DNA of 64,000 bases, taken from positions 58,134 to 122,133 of the forward strand of contig NBIV01000252.1 of assembly GCA_003194525.1 (NCBI GenBank). Direction: 5' to 3'. Below are positions 31,164 through 41,276 of this stretch, piece by piece (position 1 is the first letter of the stretch; each line of letters opens with the position of its first letter). The translations under genes and the position numbers were made by a program. This DNA is from Gracilariopsis chorda. Lineage: Eukaryota; Rhodophyta; Florideophyceae; Gracilariales; Gracilariaceae. The notes under the pieces were generated by a model, which was not told where the DNA came from, did no database searches, and saw nothing but the letters and a program-made list of their open reading frames with translations.

Positions 31164-31550
31164 TTTGCGGACGATGGAGGTGCTGTTGACACTCGCTGAG
31201 AGTATGTTGTAGTTCGATAGGAAGGGGACTCGAAGGAGCCATGGCGATGTGGCGCTGCTTCAAGGCACCGAAGGTACATGTAACCCTCAACCTCAAGGAT
31301 TCGCAAGCATCATTCGTTGCTGGGCTCGAACTGCATCTTAGCACGTACTACACGTAATAGCTTCCAGTTTGCCGTTGCTTGCCCCCAGCAATGCGTAGTC
31401 ACGCACATGAAGATCAAGTTGAGCGAATGTTGTAAATTAGTCTATGACCCAGCTATGATAGTTGGGTGATGACCATGATGGTGCTTCGACGCATTCCGGT
31501 ACTGCATCTTCGCCTGCCCGCGTAGCGCTCTATTTCGACACAACGTTTTC
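31164..31550. promoter_or_regulatory. Shared divergent promoter region (esterase / DPH1)
   Basis: The 387 bp between the start codons of two head-to-head genes must contain both promoters. I see no TATA box, and short frames here are incidental. Confidence 0.5.
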
Positions 31551-32858
31551 ATGGAGCCGTCGGATGTACCCCCCAGGGCATCGCCGTCTCAACGAAAAGG
31601 GCGCCTCATCGGATCTGGATTGCGAAACAATGCCGACGCGACTGACGTGGTACCATCTTCCTTCAAGTCTCAGAATCATAAAATGCTTACGCCAGTTTCG
31701 TCGTCAAAGCAGCGACCAAAACTAACTCAAGTCCCGGCCTCACTACTGAGCGATCCCAAATTACTCGACGATATCAAGGCGCTGCCGTCTAATTATTCTT
31801 TCGAGCTACCGAAAACCATTCACCGCATCCGGCAGTTACACGCTGCCCGCGTCGCCTTGCAGCTACCCGATGGTCTCACTATGTATGCTACGACGCTCAG
31901 TGACATTCTCAGACGTCATACTTCTGCTGAAACCGTCATTCTTGGCGACGTCACTTACGGTGCTTGTTGTATCGATGACTTATCCGCTCGTGCTTTGGGC
32001 TGCGACTTGCTCGTTCACTATGGTCACAGTTGCCTTGTTCCAGTCCAGCAGACCGTAATTCCCACTCTCTATGTCTTCGTCCACATAGCGTTCAATACTG
32101 CTCATCTCCGAGAATGTCTATTGCAGAACTTTTCCCGCGAAAGCCGTTTAGCCCTCGTTGGCACTATTCAGTTTGTTGACAGCGTTCATCAACTCGCCGA
32201 TCAAGTCCGACCGCACTTTCAGTCAGTCATCGTTCCACAGGCGAAGCCCCTATCGCCTGGAGAGCTCCTGGGCTGCACATCGCCCAAAATTGAACACGTT
32301 GACGCCCTCGTATATGTTGGTGACGGTCGCTTTCATCTCGAAAGTGCTATGATTGCGAATCCCAACTTGCGCGCGCTGCGCTATGATCCTTACTCAAAGA
32401 AGCTCACAGAAGAGGAGTATATGCATGAAGAGATGCGAACTCTACGACTGAAAGCTGTCGTGGAGGCGAGTAATGCCAAGCGATTTGGTGTGATACTGGG
32501 TACACTCGGTCGTCAGGGCTCCCCCAAGATTCTTGAACGGGTATTAAAGCTACTAGAGGAAACGTCGCGCAGCTTTTTTGTTGTTCTTTTATCAGAGATC
32601 ACCCCTTCCAAAGTTCAAAAGCTTGAAATGTCAGGAGTTCAGGCATGGGTGCAAATCGCGTGCCCGCGATTGAGTATTGATTGGGGACATGGTTATGGAA
32701 AGCGGCCACTGCTAACCACTTACGAGACTTTTGTTGCACTCGGAAAGTACGAATGGAAGGAAGAATATCCCATGGACTTTTATTCGAAGAACGGGGGTGA
32801 ATGGTCCAATTACTACAAGGACGCAAAGAAAAGACCGGTCAATGTCATGCAAACTTGA
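31551..32858 (+). CDS. DPH1: Diphthamide biosynthesis protein 1 (radical 3-amino-3-carboxypropyl transferase)
   Basis: DPH1, with DPH2, makes the first step of diphthamide on the conserved His of eEF2, using S-adenosylmethionine and an unusual [4Fe-4S] cluster. The 435-residue protein shows LPDGLTMYATTL, GDVTYGACCIDD (first cluster Cys), LLVHYGHSCLVP (second Cys region), KPLSPGELLGCTSP, YVGDGRFHLES, ANPNLRALRYDPYSK, LGTLGRQGSP and VQIACPRLSIDWG (third Cys), ending in PMDFY, all typical of DPH1 rather than DPH2. The first 44 residues are poorly conserved, and Met45 (31683) is an alternative start. It converges on the FKBP gene with 214 bp between. Confidence 0.96.
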   Translation: MEPSDVPPRASPSQRKGRLIGSGLRNNADATDVVPSSFKSQNHKMLTPVSSSKQRPKLTQVPASLLSDPKLLDDIKALPSNYSFELPKTIHRIRQLHAARVALQLPDGLTMYATTLSDILRRHTSAETVILGDVTYGACCIDDLSARALGCDLLVHYGHSCLVPVQQTVIPTLYVFVHIAFNTAHLRECLLQNFSRESRLALVGTIQFVDSVHQLADQVRPHFQSVIVPQAKPLSPGELLGCTSPKIEHVDALVYVGDGRFHLESAMIANPNLRALRYDPYSKKLTEEEYMHEEMRTLRLKAVVEASNAKRFGVILGTLGRQGSPKILERVLKLLEETSRSFFVVLLSEITPSKVQKLEMSGVQAWVQIACPRLSIDWGHGYGKRPLLTTYETFVALGKYEWKEEYPMDFYSKNGGEWSNYYKDAKKRPVNVMQT

Positions 32859-33072
32859 CTGACGGATGCGTATCAATCTAGAATGCAGTAAGGAAAAAAA
32901 CGTGCAATAGAAGAGCATCCGCACTCTCTTGCATGAAGCTGTTGTGCGTACCGATGCAAAAGTGCTGTTCATGGCAGGTACTTATTACATTTGTTTTGCT
33001 TTGCGCGTCTGATCAGCATGTCGCCCTCACTTGTAGTTTTATGTGAAATACGCCAAGAACCAGCACCTCCCA

Positions 33073-33723
33073 TCACGTCGGCGGGACCGCGACGCGTTGC
33101 AAAGTCACAGAATAGCCGAGTGTCTCACCAGGTGGCACAAGGCAATCACCCTCCTTCTCAAGGCAGACACCCTTATCACCATAAGCAAGTTTGGGAGGGA
33201 CCACAACTCTGCGCTCTCCCCCTGGTTTCATGGTTGAAATTGCTTCTTCCAATCCTGGAATGATCTGTCTGCGACCCATTTGGAACACGAAGCCCTTTCT
33301 GTTATCGAATATCTTTCCGGTAGACAAGAAGGCCAGCTGTTCATCGTCTCGCAAGAACGTGTTAGCGTACGCATTTGGGCGCATGGAACGCGTAGAGAGC
33401 AATGAAAAGAGTACAGCGAAACGTACGTAATCAACGATAACAAAATCACCTTCAATTGGACTCGCACCGGAGCCAGTCTTGATGTCATAATAGCTAATGC
33501 CGCTTTCTTCTTTTGTGAAGACAGGCTTTGAGCCCTTTGCGACTGCCGGCTCAATCGCAGAGAGCGCTACAAGGGAAGCTCCTGCAGCCAATTGCCCAAA
33601 TCGGCGTCGGGAAACTGCTGCACTCATTTGAAGGTGTTGTTTTGTACATATGGTCGAACGAAGCTTTAATGTACTGCAGCAGGGATGGAGTGGAAGAGAG
33701 GTAGGAGTAATGAAACCAATCAT
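33073..33723 (-). CDS. Thylakoid-lumen FKBP-type peptidyl-prolyl isomerase
   Basis: The protein begins with a plastid-transit-like stretch, then a twin-arginine signal (SRRRFGQLAAGASLVALSA, cleaved after AVA), so it is predicted to enter the plastid and cross the thylakoid by the Tat route. The FKBP fold follows: GDFVIVDY, LSTGKIFDN, QIIPGLEEAI, MKPGGERRVVVPPKLAYG, ending ETLGYSVTLQR. A GT-AG intron (33337-33426, 90 nt) sits between VDY and LAFLSTG; it has no stop and is a multiple of three. A Cys pair (GVCLEKEGDC) may form a disulphide in the lumen. I chose Met at 33723; 33627, just before the twin arginines, is the minimal start. This gene supports a photosynthetic host. Confidence 0.9.
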   Translation of the reverse strand: MIGFITPTSLPLHPCCSTLKLRSTICTKQHLQMSAAVSRRRFGQLAAGASLVALSAIEPAVAKGSKPVFTKEESGISYYDIKTGSGASPIEGDFVIVDYVRFAVLFSLLSTRSMRPNAYANTFLRDDEQLAFLSTGKIFDNRKGFVFQMGRRQIIPGLEEAISTMKPGGERRVVVPPKLAYGDKGVCLEKEGDCLVPPGETLGYSVTLQRVAVPPT

Positions 33724-33824
33724 CTCGAAAGTACGATGGTACTGTACGTCCCTAGGGTAAGCGCCGCCGATTGCGAATAAGACGTGAAGCACCTCAGAAA
33801 GTGTTTTTTACGTTTTGGATCCTA

Positions 33825-34139
33825 CTAGAGATTCCTCAGAATTAGCTGGATGCCACCAAGGCCTTCTTCGAGTTCCCGAACTTTGGTTTTGAATGCGTGA
33901 TCCTCGGAGGAGCAAGCGAGCTTATACAGCCAATCCAAGACCAGACGAGTCTCACTGAGATACACCTTTGCAGTATCCGCTCCCATGCTCACCAGGCAAG
34001 CGGAGATAGTCAAGATATACCACGTGTACAAGTCGTGCATAATCTTTCCAGTTTGAGAGGTACAGCCGCCTGCACAGGCACCTTCGTAGATATCGCAAGA
34101 TGTGAAGTTATCCCACAGGACTTCGTTCTCGGTTGACAT
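33825..34139 (-). CDS. Small Cys-containing helical protein, unknown
   Basis: A 104-residue frame (the frame is open upstream to 34220) with several Cys near the start (FTSCDIYEGACAGGC) and a helical C-terminal half (YLSETRLVLDWLYKLA, KTKVRELEEGLGGIQL). It fits the gap between the FKBP gene and DUF1350 and is on the same strand as FKBP, 102 bp upstream of it. I recognise no family. The residue composition looks coding, but a chance frame cannot be excluded. Confidence 0.4.
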   Translation of the reverse strand: MSTENEVLWDNFTSCDIYEGACAGGCTSQTGKIMHDLYTWYILTISACLVSMGADTAKVYLSETRLVLDWLYKLACSSEDHAFKTKVRELEEGLGGIQLILRNL

Positions 34140-34399
34140 TCCACATGTGCATGGCGGCGGCTGCCACGATGGCCTACTAGAGTGCTGCATTGTTCGTTCA
34201 TGCCTTGCCACCCGTCTCAACCCCTCGAGTAGTGTCTCCTAATTGTCATCGGTTGGAACAGCATTTCCTTGAAATACTGTAATGCTTCGCAACATATTCG
34301 CGCTCGCATATTAATGGTTAATGCGGTGACCAAAGAGCTTGAAGAGATTCAGAGCAGTTCTCTTGGCAGCAGTCTTATCTTTTCTATAGCAGCTCACTT

Positions 34400-35575
34400 A
34401 TGATGGTGGGTTCATTACATCGACTGGCGTTCGCGTTCAATGGTTTTTCCTTCAATAGCGTTCGACATCGCGAGTTCAGGGCAGCTCGAAAAGCAAGCAG
34501 GTGTCCACTGAAATTCCGTGTTTCGAAGTTAGCCCCTAGAGCTACAGCAGCTGCCGCGTCTCCTGGTGACAGAGCAGACCGCGTCTCGCCCTCAACGCAC
34601 ACTAACACTTCAACCCCGAACCCAGAAGACAATAATCCGTCATGGCAATCTCGTCCAGGCGTGGATCTACTATTACCCGCTGATCCTGGTGTGATTATAT
34701 CCTTCACTGGAGGATTTGCAGCAGGGCTTGCGCCGCGCACTACGTATGCAGCGTTTCTGCGACGTCTTTCGGAAGTGCTAAACGCTGCCATCATCGCATA
34801 TAAGCTGACAAGCCCAAGCGGAGACCACATTGACTTAGCGAACAAAGCTGCATCGGCTACAGGTGTGGTAGCGTCAGAAATCTGTCGCAGCGCGGGGCGT
34901 GAAATTCCGGTCTTCGGAGTCGGCCATTCCTTGGGTGCCAAATGCCTTCTTCTAGCAGGGTGTGAGGCACGTGCTCGAGAAGCGTCCCCACACGCAGCAA
35001 ACATATTCATTAGTTTCAACAATGCTAGCCGTGATTCGGCATTGCCATGGCGTCCCCCCGATTCTAAGGCAGCCGCTGATGCATTATCGAACGTGTCAGC
35101 GTTTCTTACATCTCTTGATATATCAAAGTTCGGTATTCCTGATGCTGAACAGACAATGAAGAATGTAGTTGGAACTGTATCTGCGATTGGTGCCTCCCTT
35201 AGCACCGAATTTCACCCTTCTTCCGAAGAAACCATAGCTATCGCTGGCGCTCGATATGCTATACATCAAAACCTCATCTTATCGTTCGACGATGATACTC
35301 TCGATCATTCCGAGGAGCTCGAAACCGTGCTTCGTTCTAGGTTAGGCCCCAAGTCAGTGGTTCGACGAATTGTGCCAGGAACACATATGACTCCAATGAC
35401 TCCGGATATTGGATCAGAATTTGTGACAACCGGCTTCTCTGCAGTGGATGATACTGTTCAGAAGGCAGCTGTTCGAATTGCGAAAGAACTGGATCAAGCA
35501 GTTGCCGTAATCGCTGCTTTTGTAAAACTTCAGCTTCTAATACGTGAAAAGCGTGCTACAGAGCTTGGCCAGTGA
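34400..35575 (+). CDS. DUF1350 alpha/beta-hydrolase-like protein, plastid targeted
   Basis: The 391-residue protein matches the DUF1350 family of cyanobacteria and plastid-bearing eukaryotes. It has an Arg/Ser-rich, acid-poor N-terminus of about 60 residues that looks like a transit peptide, then PGVIISFTGGFAAGLAPRTT, a Tyr/Leu-rich core, and a nucleophile-elbow motif GVGHSLGAKCLLL near residue 175, as in serine lipases. The C-terminus carries RIVPGTHMTPMTPD, where a catalytic His could lie. The biochemical function of the family is not established to my knowledge. It starts 260 bp from the small minus-strand gene in a divergent arrangement and converges on CWC25. Confidence 0.88.
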   Translation: MMVGSLHRLAFAFNGFSFNSVRHREFRAARKASRCPLKFRVSKLAPRATAAAASPGDRADRVSPSTHTNTSTPNPEDNNPSWQSRPGVDLLLPADPGVIISFTGGFAAGLAPRTTYAAFLRRLSEVLNAAIIAYKLTSPSGDHIDLANKAASATGVVASEICRSAGREIPVFGVGHSLGAKCLLLAGCEARAREASPHAANIFISFNNASRDSALPWRPPDSKAAADALSNVSAFLTSLDISKFGIPDAEQTMKNVVGTVSAIGASLSTEFHPSSEETIAIAGARYAIHQNLILSFDDDTLDHSEELETVLRSRLGPKSVVRRIVPGTHMTPMTPDIGSEFVTTGFSAVDDTVQKAAVRIAKELDQAVAVIAAFVKLQLLIREKRATELGQ

Positions 35576-36388
35576 GGCAATTCGCAAGCACTTTAGTATC
35601 TACGTATGGCTGTTTATACCATGTTCGCTTTGTGAAATCTAGTCTCATCTTTCATCACCACGCACCGAGGACAATCACCGAATTTTGCCGCTCTTGCCTG
35701 GTGGCGGAAATTTGTGAACAGGGTGCCGTGAGAACGAGGTATTCATGATTACCCTGAATTGTGGAGGGTTGTCCCTACGATCAGCGAATGTCGCTACTGA
35801 GTTGAACGTGGATACCAGGCTGTTAAGAACTTTTGTGTTGTATTACACTGTATGAACTTACAATGCCTTGTTACGGCCCTCAAGGGAAGCATTTGCATCA
35901 TGATGTTTGCCTCTTCCCACGATTCGTGGGCCATGAATCCAATAAGCTTCGTCGACCACCGTCTCATTATCTCTTCCACGGATGCTCTTATTCCTTCTTT
36001 CATCTCGACAAGTGCTCACTCACTCCCAGTCTGGTTTGTGATGTGACCACACTTCTGCCATTTAGCAATATTGCCACAGATGATGACCTAATTCTCTTAA
36101 TGACTGTCGAAAGTTAGTACCAAACCGCTGCTAGAAGCGACGACCGCCCCTTCTAGTTAGCCATGCAGTCAAACGCATTGAAGGGGTTCTTGAAATTGAA
36201 ACACACACTATCAAATAAAGAGGTCTTGAACAGCTCTCGTGCTTTTCGTCTGAAGGTTTCCTTGAACGAATGAATGCCGTCTCTAGGATTGGAATCTTTT
36301 TGACTCGAGACACAACAAAACAAGGATATGAAAGAAATCGTAATTTCAGAAAACAAGACGGATGGCGCTTTTTACCAGAAGTTTGATT
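35576..36388. other. Intergenic region between convergent genes
   Basis: About 0.8 kb separates the stops of DUF1350 and CWC25. Frames of 60-95 residues overlap on both strands without family similarity. No hairpin like that at 30.0 kb is seen. Confidence 0.45.
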
Positions 36389-37459
36389 TCATCTCTCCAA
36401 AGTGTTGCGTTTCCCAGCTGCGTGATAACCACCTATCCTTGATTTCCTTCGGAGGTGAACAAGCTCTGCGTCTTGCCGCATTTGGTTCAATTTTTCGTCC
36501 CACTCAGTGTGATACGATCGTCGGTCTGTGCCAAATAATTCCGGTGGGGGCTCATCGAAACGCTTTCGCTTTCGTCCTGCAGACAGTGGTTGGTCAAAAC
36601 GACGTCGACGTGGTTCCATATCTCTTGTTCCATGCTCACCGCTTGTTGTCGGTGCGTCGGCAGAAGGTGGTTGGTCAAACCGTCTTCGACGCGGTACAAA
36701 TTCCTTTGAGACTTCAACCCCACTTCCTTGCTTTGGTACCAGCAAGCCGTATCTCTTGTCTTCATCGCGTGAAGGAATATCGCGGGTCCCTGATGATGGA
36801 GCGGTGTTTTGCCCCAGTGCTGACCGTGCTGGAAGTCGCTCACGATCAATTGATCGTTCATCCTTTTCCGTCTTCCTTGATAACAACGCTCGACGAGCTT
36901 CGCGCTGACGGCGGCGTTCTTCACGAGCAGCTTGGCGTTGTTGCTTCCTTCTCAGTTTATCACTTCGTTCAGCAGCAGTTGAGCTTTTAGAAGAATAAAA
37001 TCCAAGTAAGCGACGTTCACGCGCCATTTCTGCTCGATTGCGTCTCATTTCAAGCAGAGGGTCTTCGCGCATCTTTGTTTCGATGTCTATCATAGACGGT
37101 GCAGTAGCTTCTTTCTCTTCCTCAAGCGTCTTAAGTGTCACTTCTTTTTGTCCAGTAAGCACTTCCTCGTGCTTTTTTTCTTTCTCTTCTTCCTTCACCG
37201 CTTCACTTTGACTCGGACCGAATTCGTACATCCAGTTCATTCGACGACGTTTCAACAGCTGCTGCGGGTCCAGGCGTCCAGATTTAATCTCAAGATCTTC
37301 GGCTTCTTTGAGCTTCCGTTCCTCTTCTATCTGCTTTCGCAATTCTTCTATTCGCGACTTCTCGCGTGCCTCCTCCTGTTCCTTCAACCATACCTTCTCG
37401 TTGTTCTTGATGTTGGCAGTATGCCATGACTTTTTGCTAAGAAACTTAAGGGCGCTCAT
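36389..37459 (-). CDS. CWC25: Pre-mRNA-splicing factor CWC25
   Basis: CWC25 joins the activated spliceosome and promotes the first transesterification. The 356-residue protein opens with the family's Cir_N-type N-terminus (FLSKKSWHTANIKNNEKVW), a charged helix (IEELRKQIEEER), then the RRRMNWMYEFGPS motif and an Arg/Ser-rich, disordered C-terminal half with repeated RRRRFDQP-like units, ending QMRQDAELVHLRRKSR. Such a layout is typical of CWC25 homologues. Its presence is consistent with the short introns seen in three neighbours. It is divergent from TRAPPC1. Confidence 0.93.
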   Translation of the reverse strand: MSALKFLSKKSWHTANIKNNEKVWLKEQEEAREKSRIEELRKQIEEERKLKEAEDLEIKSGRLDPQQLLKRRRMNWMYEFGPSQSEAVKEEEKEKKHEEVLTGQKEVTLKTLEEEKEATAPSMIDIETKMREDPLLEMRRNRAEMARERRLLGFYSSKSSTAAERSDKLRRKQQRQAAREERRRQREARRALLSRKTEKDERSIDRERLPARSALGQNTAPSSGTRDIPSRDEDKRYGLLVPKQGSGVEVSKEFVPRRRRFDQPPSADAPTTSGEHGTRDMEPRRRRFDQPLSAGRKRKRFDEPPPELFGTDRRSYHTEWDEKLNQMRQDAELVHLRRKSRIGGYHAAGKRNTLER

Positions 37460-38060
37460 GATACTGGAGTTTTGAGGTTCAACGGCAGCGCCCTCAAAGG
37501 TGGGATTCCCTTCGCTTGCAACGGGAAAGCTTCAACTTGCCTCGACGCTCGCAGCGGTGTACCGGAGCGTAGTAGAGGTGAGTGACCGGGAACGGGTGCG
37601 TATTCACAGACACTCCACAGAAACATGTGCACTGTGAAACGCAGTAGCACATGCACGCAACACATTGACGCCGAATGGATTGCTGTAAACGGTCATGCGC
37701 CGGGCACGAATAGCCATACACATGGCGACACATGGCGACCCACGGGCACTGGAGGGTTGTTCAGAAAAGCTTGGAAATTCGAAGATTCTGCGTTTCGGTA
37801 CACGTGTCGAGATTGGCACGGTGACCACGTCCCAATGTCCAGCGAGCGACTTTCGGAAGCGCACCCCCCCGTTGACAGCGCTGTTTTCGCAGGCTCGGGC
37901 TTGGTTTTCGTCTTGAGCATTGCTCACTTGCCTGATTTGCAACGCAGTAGTTATACAACGGTAGACTCGTCTCTAACAGATCTGCAGTCATTCCTTCGCA
38001 TGTGCAACCAGAAAAAGATATCACAGACGCTCACCCCCTGCTCCGCACCAATATTGCCGA
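37460..38060. promoter_or_regulatory. Divergent promoter region (CWC25 / TRAPPC1)
   Basis: 601 bp lie between the start codons of two head-to-head genes. Open frames here (up to 154 residues at 37625-38089) overlap each other in several registers and show no family similarity, so I treat the stretch as untranslated and promoter sequence. Confidence 0.5.
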
Positions 38061-38486
38061 ATGGCAGTGTACTGCTTCTATCTGTTTGATCGCACTGGGA
38101 CCTGTCTTTGTTATTACGAGTGGAATCGTTCCCGATCGTTACAAGATGCATCAGATGATCAAAAGAACATGTTCGGAATGCTGTTCGCCTTACGAAACTT
38201 CTCTGTCAAACTCTCACCAGATCCGGCAAAAGGCGTGCCTACGTTTTTCGTCACAGACGTATACGCCTTACACTACTTCGAGACTCCTACCGGTTTACGC
38301 TTTGTTCTAATCACTAGTCATGACTGTGGTTCAGTCGACGTTACACGCCACCTGACTGATATTTACGCTGAGGTCTACGTCGAGTACGCCATTAAGAACC
38401 CTCTGTATGTCAAGGGCTCCAAGATTGACTACGAACTCTTTCTCAGTAAGCTCGATTCCTATGTTCGATCTCTACCGTGCTTTTGA
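38061..38486 (+). CDS. TRAPPC1: TRAPP complex subunit TRAPPC1 (Bet5)
   Basis: Bet5/TRAPPC1 is a longin-fold core subunit of the TRAPP tethering and Rab1-exchange complex of the early secretory pathway. The 141-residue, intronless protein has normal length and the family signatures: YCFYLFDRTGTCLCYYEWNR at the start, QKNMFGMLFALRNFSVKLSP, TDVYALHYFETPTGLRFVL, and the C-terminal IYAEVYVEYAIKNPL and LDSYVRSLPCF. No lesion is seen. It converges on eRF3, with 265 bp between stops. Confidence 0.97.
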   Translation: MAVYCFYLFDRTGTCLCYYEWNRSRSLQDASDDQKNMFGMLFALRNFSVKLSPDPAKGVPTFFVTDVYALHYFETPTGLRFVLITSHDCGSVDVTRHLTDIYAEVYVEYAIKNPLYVKGSKIDYELFLSKLDSYVRSLPCF

Positions 38487-38751
38487 TCTTAGCCGCGAGA
38501 CAGCGCATCACACACGCCCATTGCAGTAGAAAAAAAAAAGCCCCCCAGCCACTCCCGTACCACGCCGTTGAATTTGCATGCTGCAGTCCCACCTAGAAAA
38601 TCGGGGCGGTTGAGACGGCTGATCACGGTACGGGCTCAAACACTGGGAGGCAAGCGCACGAGCGGTTTTTGCGCGTCTAGCCCGTGTTCATTTCTACTGC
38701 TGCTCGACTTGCTCTTTTTTCATTCGCTTCTTATCCACCTGTGCTAGAACT

Positions 38752-40380
38752 CTAGTCCGATTGCAGTCTTGCAACAGTACCCACTGCAACGGTCTTGCCC
38801 TCGTCTCGAATCATGAAGCGGCCAAGTTGTGGGAAGACGTCATAGGGCTCAACGCAAACCGGTAGCGTTGTTCGCAGCAGTGCAAGACACTTCATTCCTG
38901 GCTTAACAAATTTGGGGTGTCTTTGCTTGGCCTTTCCGGACTTGTTCAGTTCTGCCAACAATTTTACGATGGACACTTCTTCCACCGCGGCGTGGATGTG
39001 AATCACGGCAGAGTAGCCAGCGCAGATGATGCTTTTGTGCTCAAGGATCATGAGTTTGGCAATAAACGACCTTGTATATGATACCAGATCGCGAGGCGAG
39101 CACAAGACAAAACCTACTCTCACCTCCTCCTCGTCTATACCCTTCAAGCGTAAACGCACGACGTCACCTGGTTCTGCTGCTTGAGCTGTGGAACCCTCAA
39201 GTTGTACGGCATCAACTACAACTTCGACTCGATTGGGCATCATGACAAGGGCATCATTGACCTGAATCACGCCGGACTCCAGTTTGCCCATCACCATAGT
39301 TCCCATTTCTTTGTGCTTCTCTGAGATGGGCATTTTAACAGGACCGTTCAGCAGACGCTCTGGAGGCCGCAAGTGCTCTAATGTGTCGAGCAAAGACTGA
39401 CCATCATACCAGTCGCAGACCTCCTTGGGAGGTTTGTGTTTTAGATTATCTCCAGTCAATCCCGATACGGGGATCCATACTACGCCCTTAGGATTCCAGC
39501 CAACATTTCTGAGGTACGGCTCTAACTTCTTCTTGCACTCGAAGAAACGCTCCTCGTTCCAGGATCCGTCAGGATTGGTGACACTCGGATCGTCCAGCTT
39601 GTTGACAACAACAACCATCTGTCTCACACCAGATGTCTTGGCCAGCATGGCATGCTCTCTAGTTTGGCCGCCTCTTTCAAATCCGGTCTCAAACTCACCT
39701 TTCCTAGCGGAAATGACGAGAATGCCAATATCAGCTTGGGATGCGCCGCCAATCATATGCGGAACATAATTCTTATGGCCAGGTGCATCCAGAATGGTAA
39801 ATCGCCGCGTTTCGGTGGTAAAGCTAGCCTGACCACATTCTTCGGTCTTCCCTTTCTGCCTCTCCTGTTCGGAGGTGTCAAGTGCAAAAGCAAACTTCCA
39901 GCTCTCGCGATTGAGAGCTTTGGCCTCTTTCTCATATTTATCCATGGTACGTTCATCTACATTTCCGGTGAGCACAAGCAGATGACCCGAAATTGTGCTT
40001 TTTCCCGCATCGACATGCCCAAGCAACACCACGTTGAGCGGTTTCTTTTCATCCAGATCAAAGTCGGACGGATCAAAGTCTGGAGCGCTGTTAGCGGCTT
40101 GGTTGGCTTTCTCATTGGCTGTAGATTCCTTTCGTTTCGCGTCCCCTTTTGGCGCCTTCTGGACTGGAGGCTGAGAATCGATGTTGTTGGCTTTGGGTTT
40201 AGTGTCAGGTGTATTATCAGAGATTCTAACTGCGGATAGCTCTTGAACTGGGGGTTGTACGACCTGGCCCGGGGCGGCGTCTTCATCTTCCCACGAGGTC
40301 TGAGCTTCGGGCTGTTGCTGTTGCTGCTGTGCAGACGATGCTAGCCACGACGGGATGAACTCGCTTGCTTGCGGATTCAT
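38752..40380 (-). CDS. GSPT1: Eukaryotic release factor 3 (eRF3/GSPT1/Sup35), with N-terminal PAM2-like motif
   Basis: eRF3 is the GTPase that loads eRF1 and drives translation termination. The G domain shows GHVDAGKST (G1, about residue 121), DAPGHKNY (G3) and VNKLDDPS (G4), followed by the two beta-barrel domains with LESGVIQVNDALVMMPN, RLKGIDEEEVRVGFVLC, ILEHKSIICAGYSAV and the C-terminal GRFMIRDEGKTVAVG. The signatures fit eRF3 rather than HBS1 or eEF1A. Met at 40380 begins MNPQASEFIPSW, close to the PAM2 consensus (LNxxAxxFxP) that binds the MLLE domain of poly(A)-binding protein, as in animal eRF3. A short poly-Gln and Glu/Asp-rich linker follows. A Met six codons upstream is possible. 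Confidence 0.97.
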   Translation of the reverse strand: MNPQASEFIPSWLASSAQQQQQQPEAQTSWEDEDAAPGQVVQPPVQELSAVRISDNTPDTKPKANNIDSQPPVQKAPKGDAKRKESTANEKANQAANSAPDFDPSDFDLDEKKPLNVVLLGHVDAGKSTISGHLLVLTGNVDERTMDKYEKEAKALNRESWKFAFALDTSEQERQKGKTEECGQASFTTETRRFTILDAPGHKNYVPHMIGGASQADIGILVISARKGEFETGFERGGQTREHAMLAKTSGVRQMVVVVNKLDDPSVTNPDGSWNEERFFECKKKLEPYLRNVGWNPKGVVWIPVSGLTGDNLKHKPPKEVCDWYDGQSLLDTLEHLRPPERLLNGPVKMPISEKHKEMGTMVMGKLESGVIQVNDALVMMPNRVEVVVDAVQLEGSTAQAAEPGDVVRLRLKGIDEEEVRVGFVLCSPRDLVSYTRSFIAKLMILEHKSIICAGYSAVIHIHAAVEEVSIVKLLAELNKSGKAKQRHPKFVKPGMKCLALLRTTLPVCVEPYDVFPQLGRFMIRDEGKTVAVGTVARLQSD

Positions 40381-41276
40381 TGCAGAACAGCGACGCACTC
40401 GGAGATAATCGGACGGCGGATGGAGGTTGGGCGAGGGGAGGCGGGAGAGGCTTAGTAGTGGCTAGCAGTGTGCTAGGGAAATGGTAACCCTTTTACGAGT
40501 GCTGGAGGCGGCCGTTGCAAGCGAAGGATACGGTCTACACTTCGAAGGCGCAGCGGCGGCTGATGTGTGCTGTGAGTGGTGCACGCCCAAATGGCGTCTA
40601 CGACGGGTACGACGGCAATGATATGCCGCGTGCCCACGGAAGGACCAGTGTGCCCGCGGCGACTGACTAGACCCCCTACAGTTGTTGTCGCGGGAAGTGG
40701 CCAATGGCAACGCACCACGTCGCTGATGCAAAGCAGTCGGCCATCAAAATCCAAAAAAACTATGGTATCATGCTTTCTTTCATGTTTGAACACCGCCCTG
40801 CCCGCACCGGTACCGAACAAAAGAGAGTGACTGAACGAGCTTATCACCCTTCGCATCCCCAAGTCATCCTCCGGTAGACGGTATCCTACGAGGGAACTGC
40901 TACTAACGTGAAAACCGTCAACTTCAACACTTTCTACGCCATTCAAGGTGCATTCTTTGCAACACCAGGTTCCCAGCAAGTGATATGCCAGGAATATGCC
41001 AGGAATATGCAAGCAGAAGAGTTCTTAGGCTGAGCCAGGCGCAAAGTGTCGATGACGATTCTCGTGTTTCCGCTGTACCAAGACGCCTTGGATGCATCGT
41101 TGATGTACATTATTAATATACAGCCAGATATGCATCATCCAAATGCACGCAGACGCACAAAACGCATCCCAAACGCTGGAAACAAACTCTTCGGGATCGC
41201 GGCGCGTGAAACGGGAGCAAGCTGCACCCGAACGATACCAAAGCTTTTTATTTCAACAATCAGTGCAACACCTGTA
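40381..41276. other. Intergenic, upstream of eRF3
   Basis: About 0.9 kb between the eRF3 start and the CDK5RAP3 stop, both minus strand. A 179-residue minus frame (41012-40473) and a 172-residue plus frame from 41046 exist, but neither has family similarity and both overlap other frames. It probably contains the eRF3 promoter and the CDK5RAP3 3' end. Confidence 0.45.

Noticed and set aside
34384-35205. 273-residue minus-strand frame
   Set aside because: Exact antisense of the DUF1350 gene, which has transit peptide, conserved motifs and normal length. The antisense frame is a composition shadow.
36328-36990. 220-residue plus-strand frame
   Set aside because: Antisense of CWC25; no domain. 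The minus strand matches a known family.
40473-41012. 179-residue minus-strand frame upstream of eRF3
   Set aside because: No family, composition like its opposite-strand frames, and overlaps the likely eRF3 promoter.
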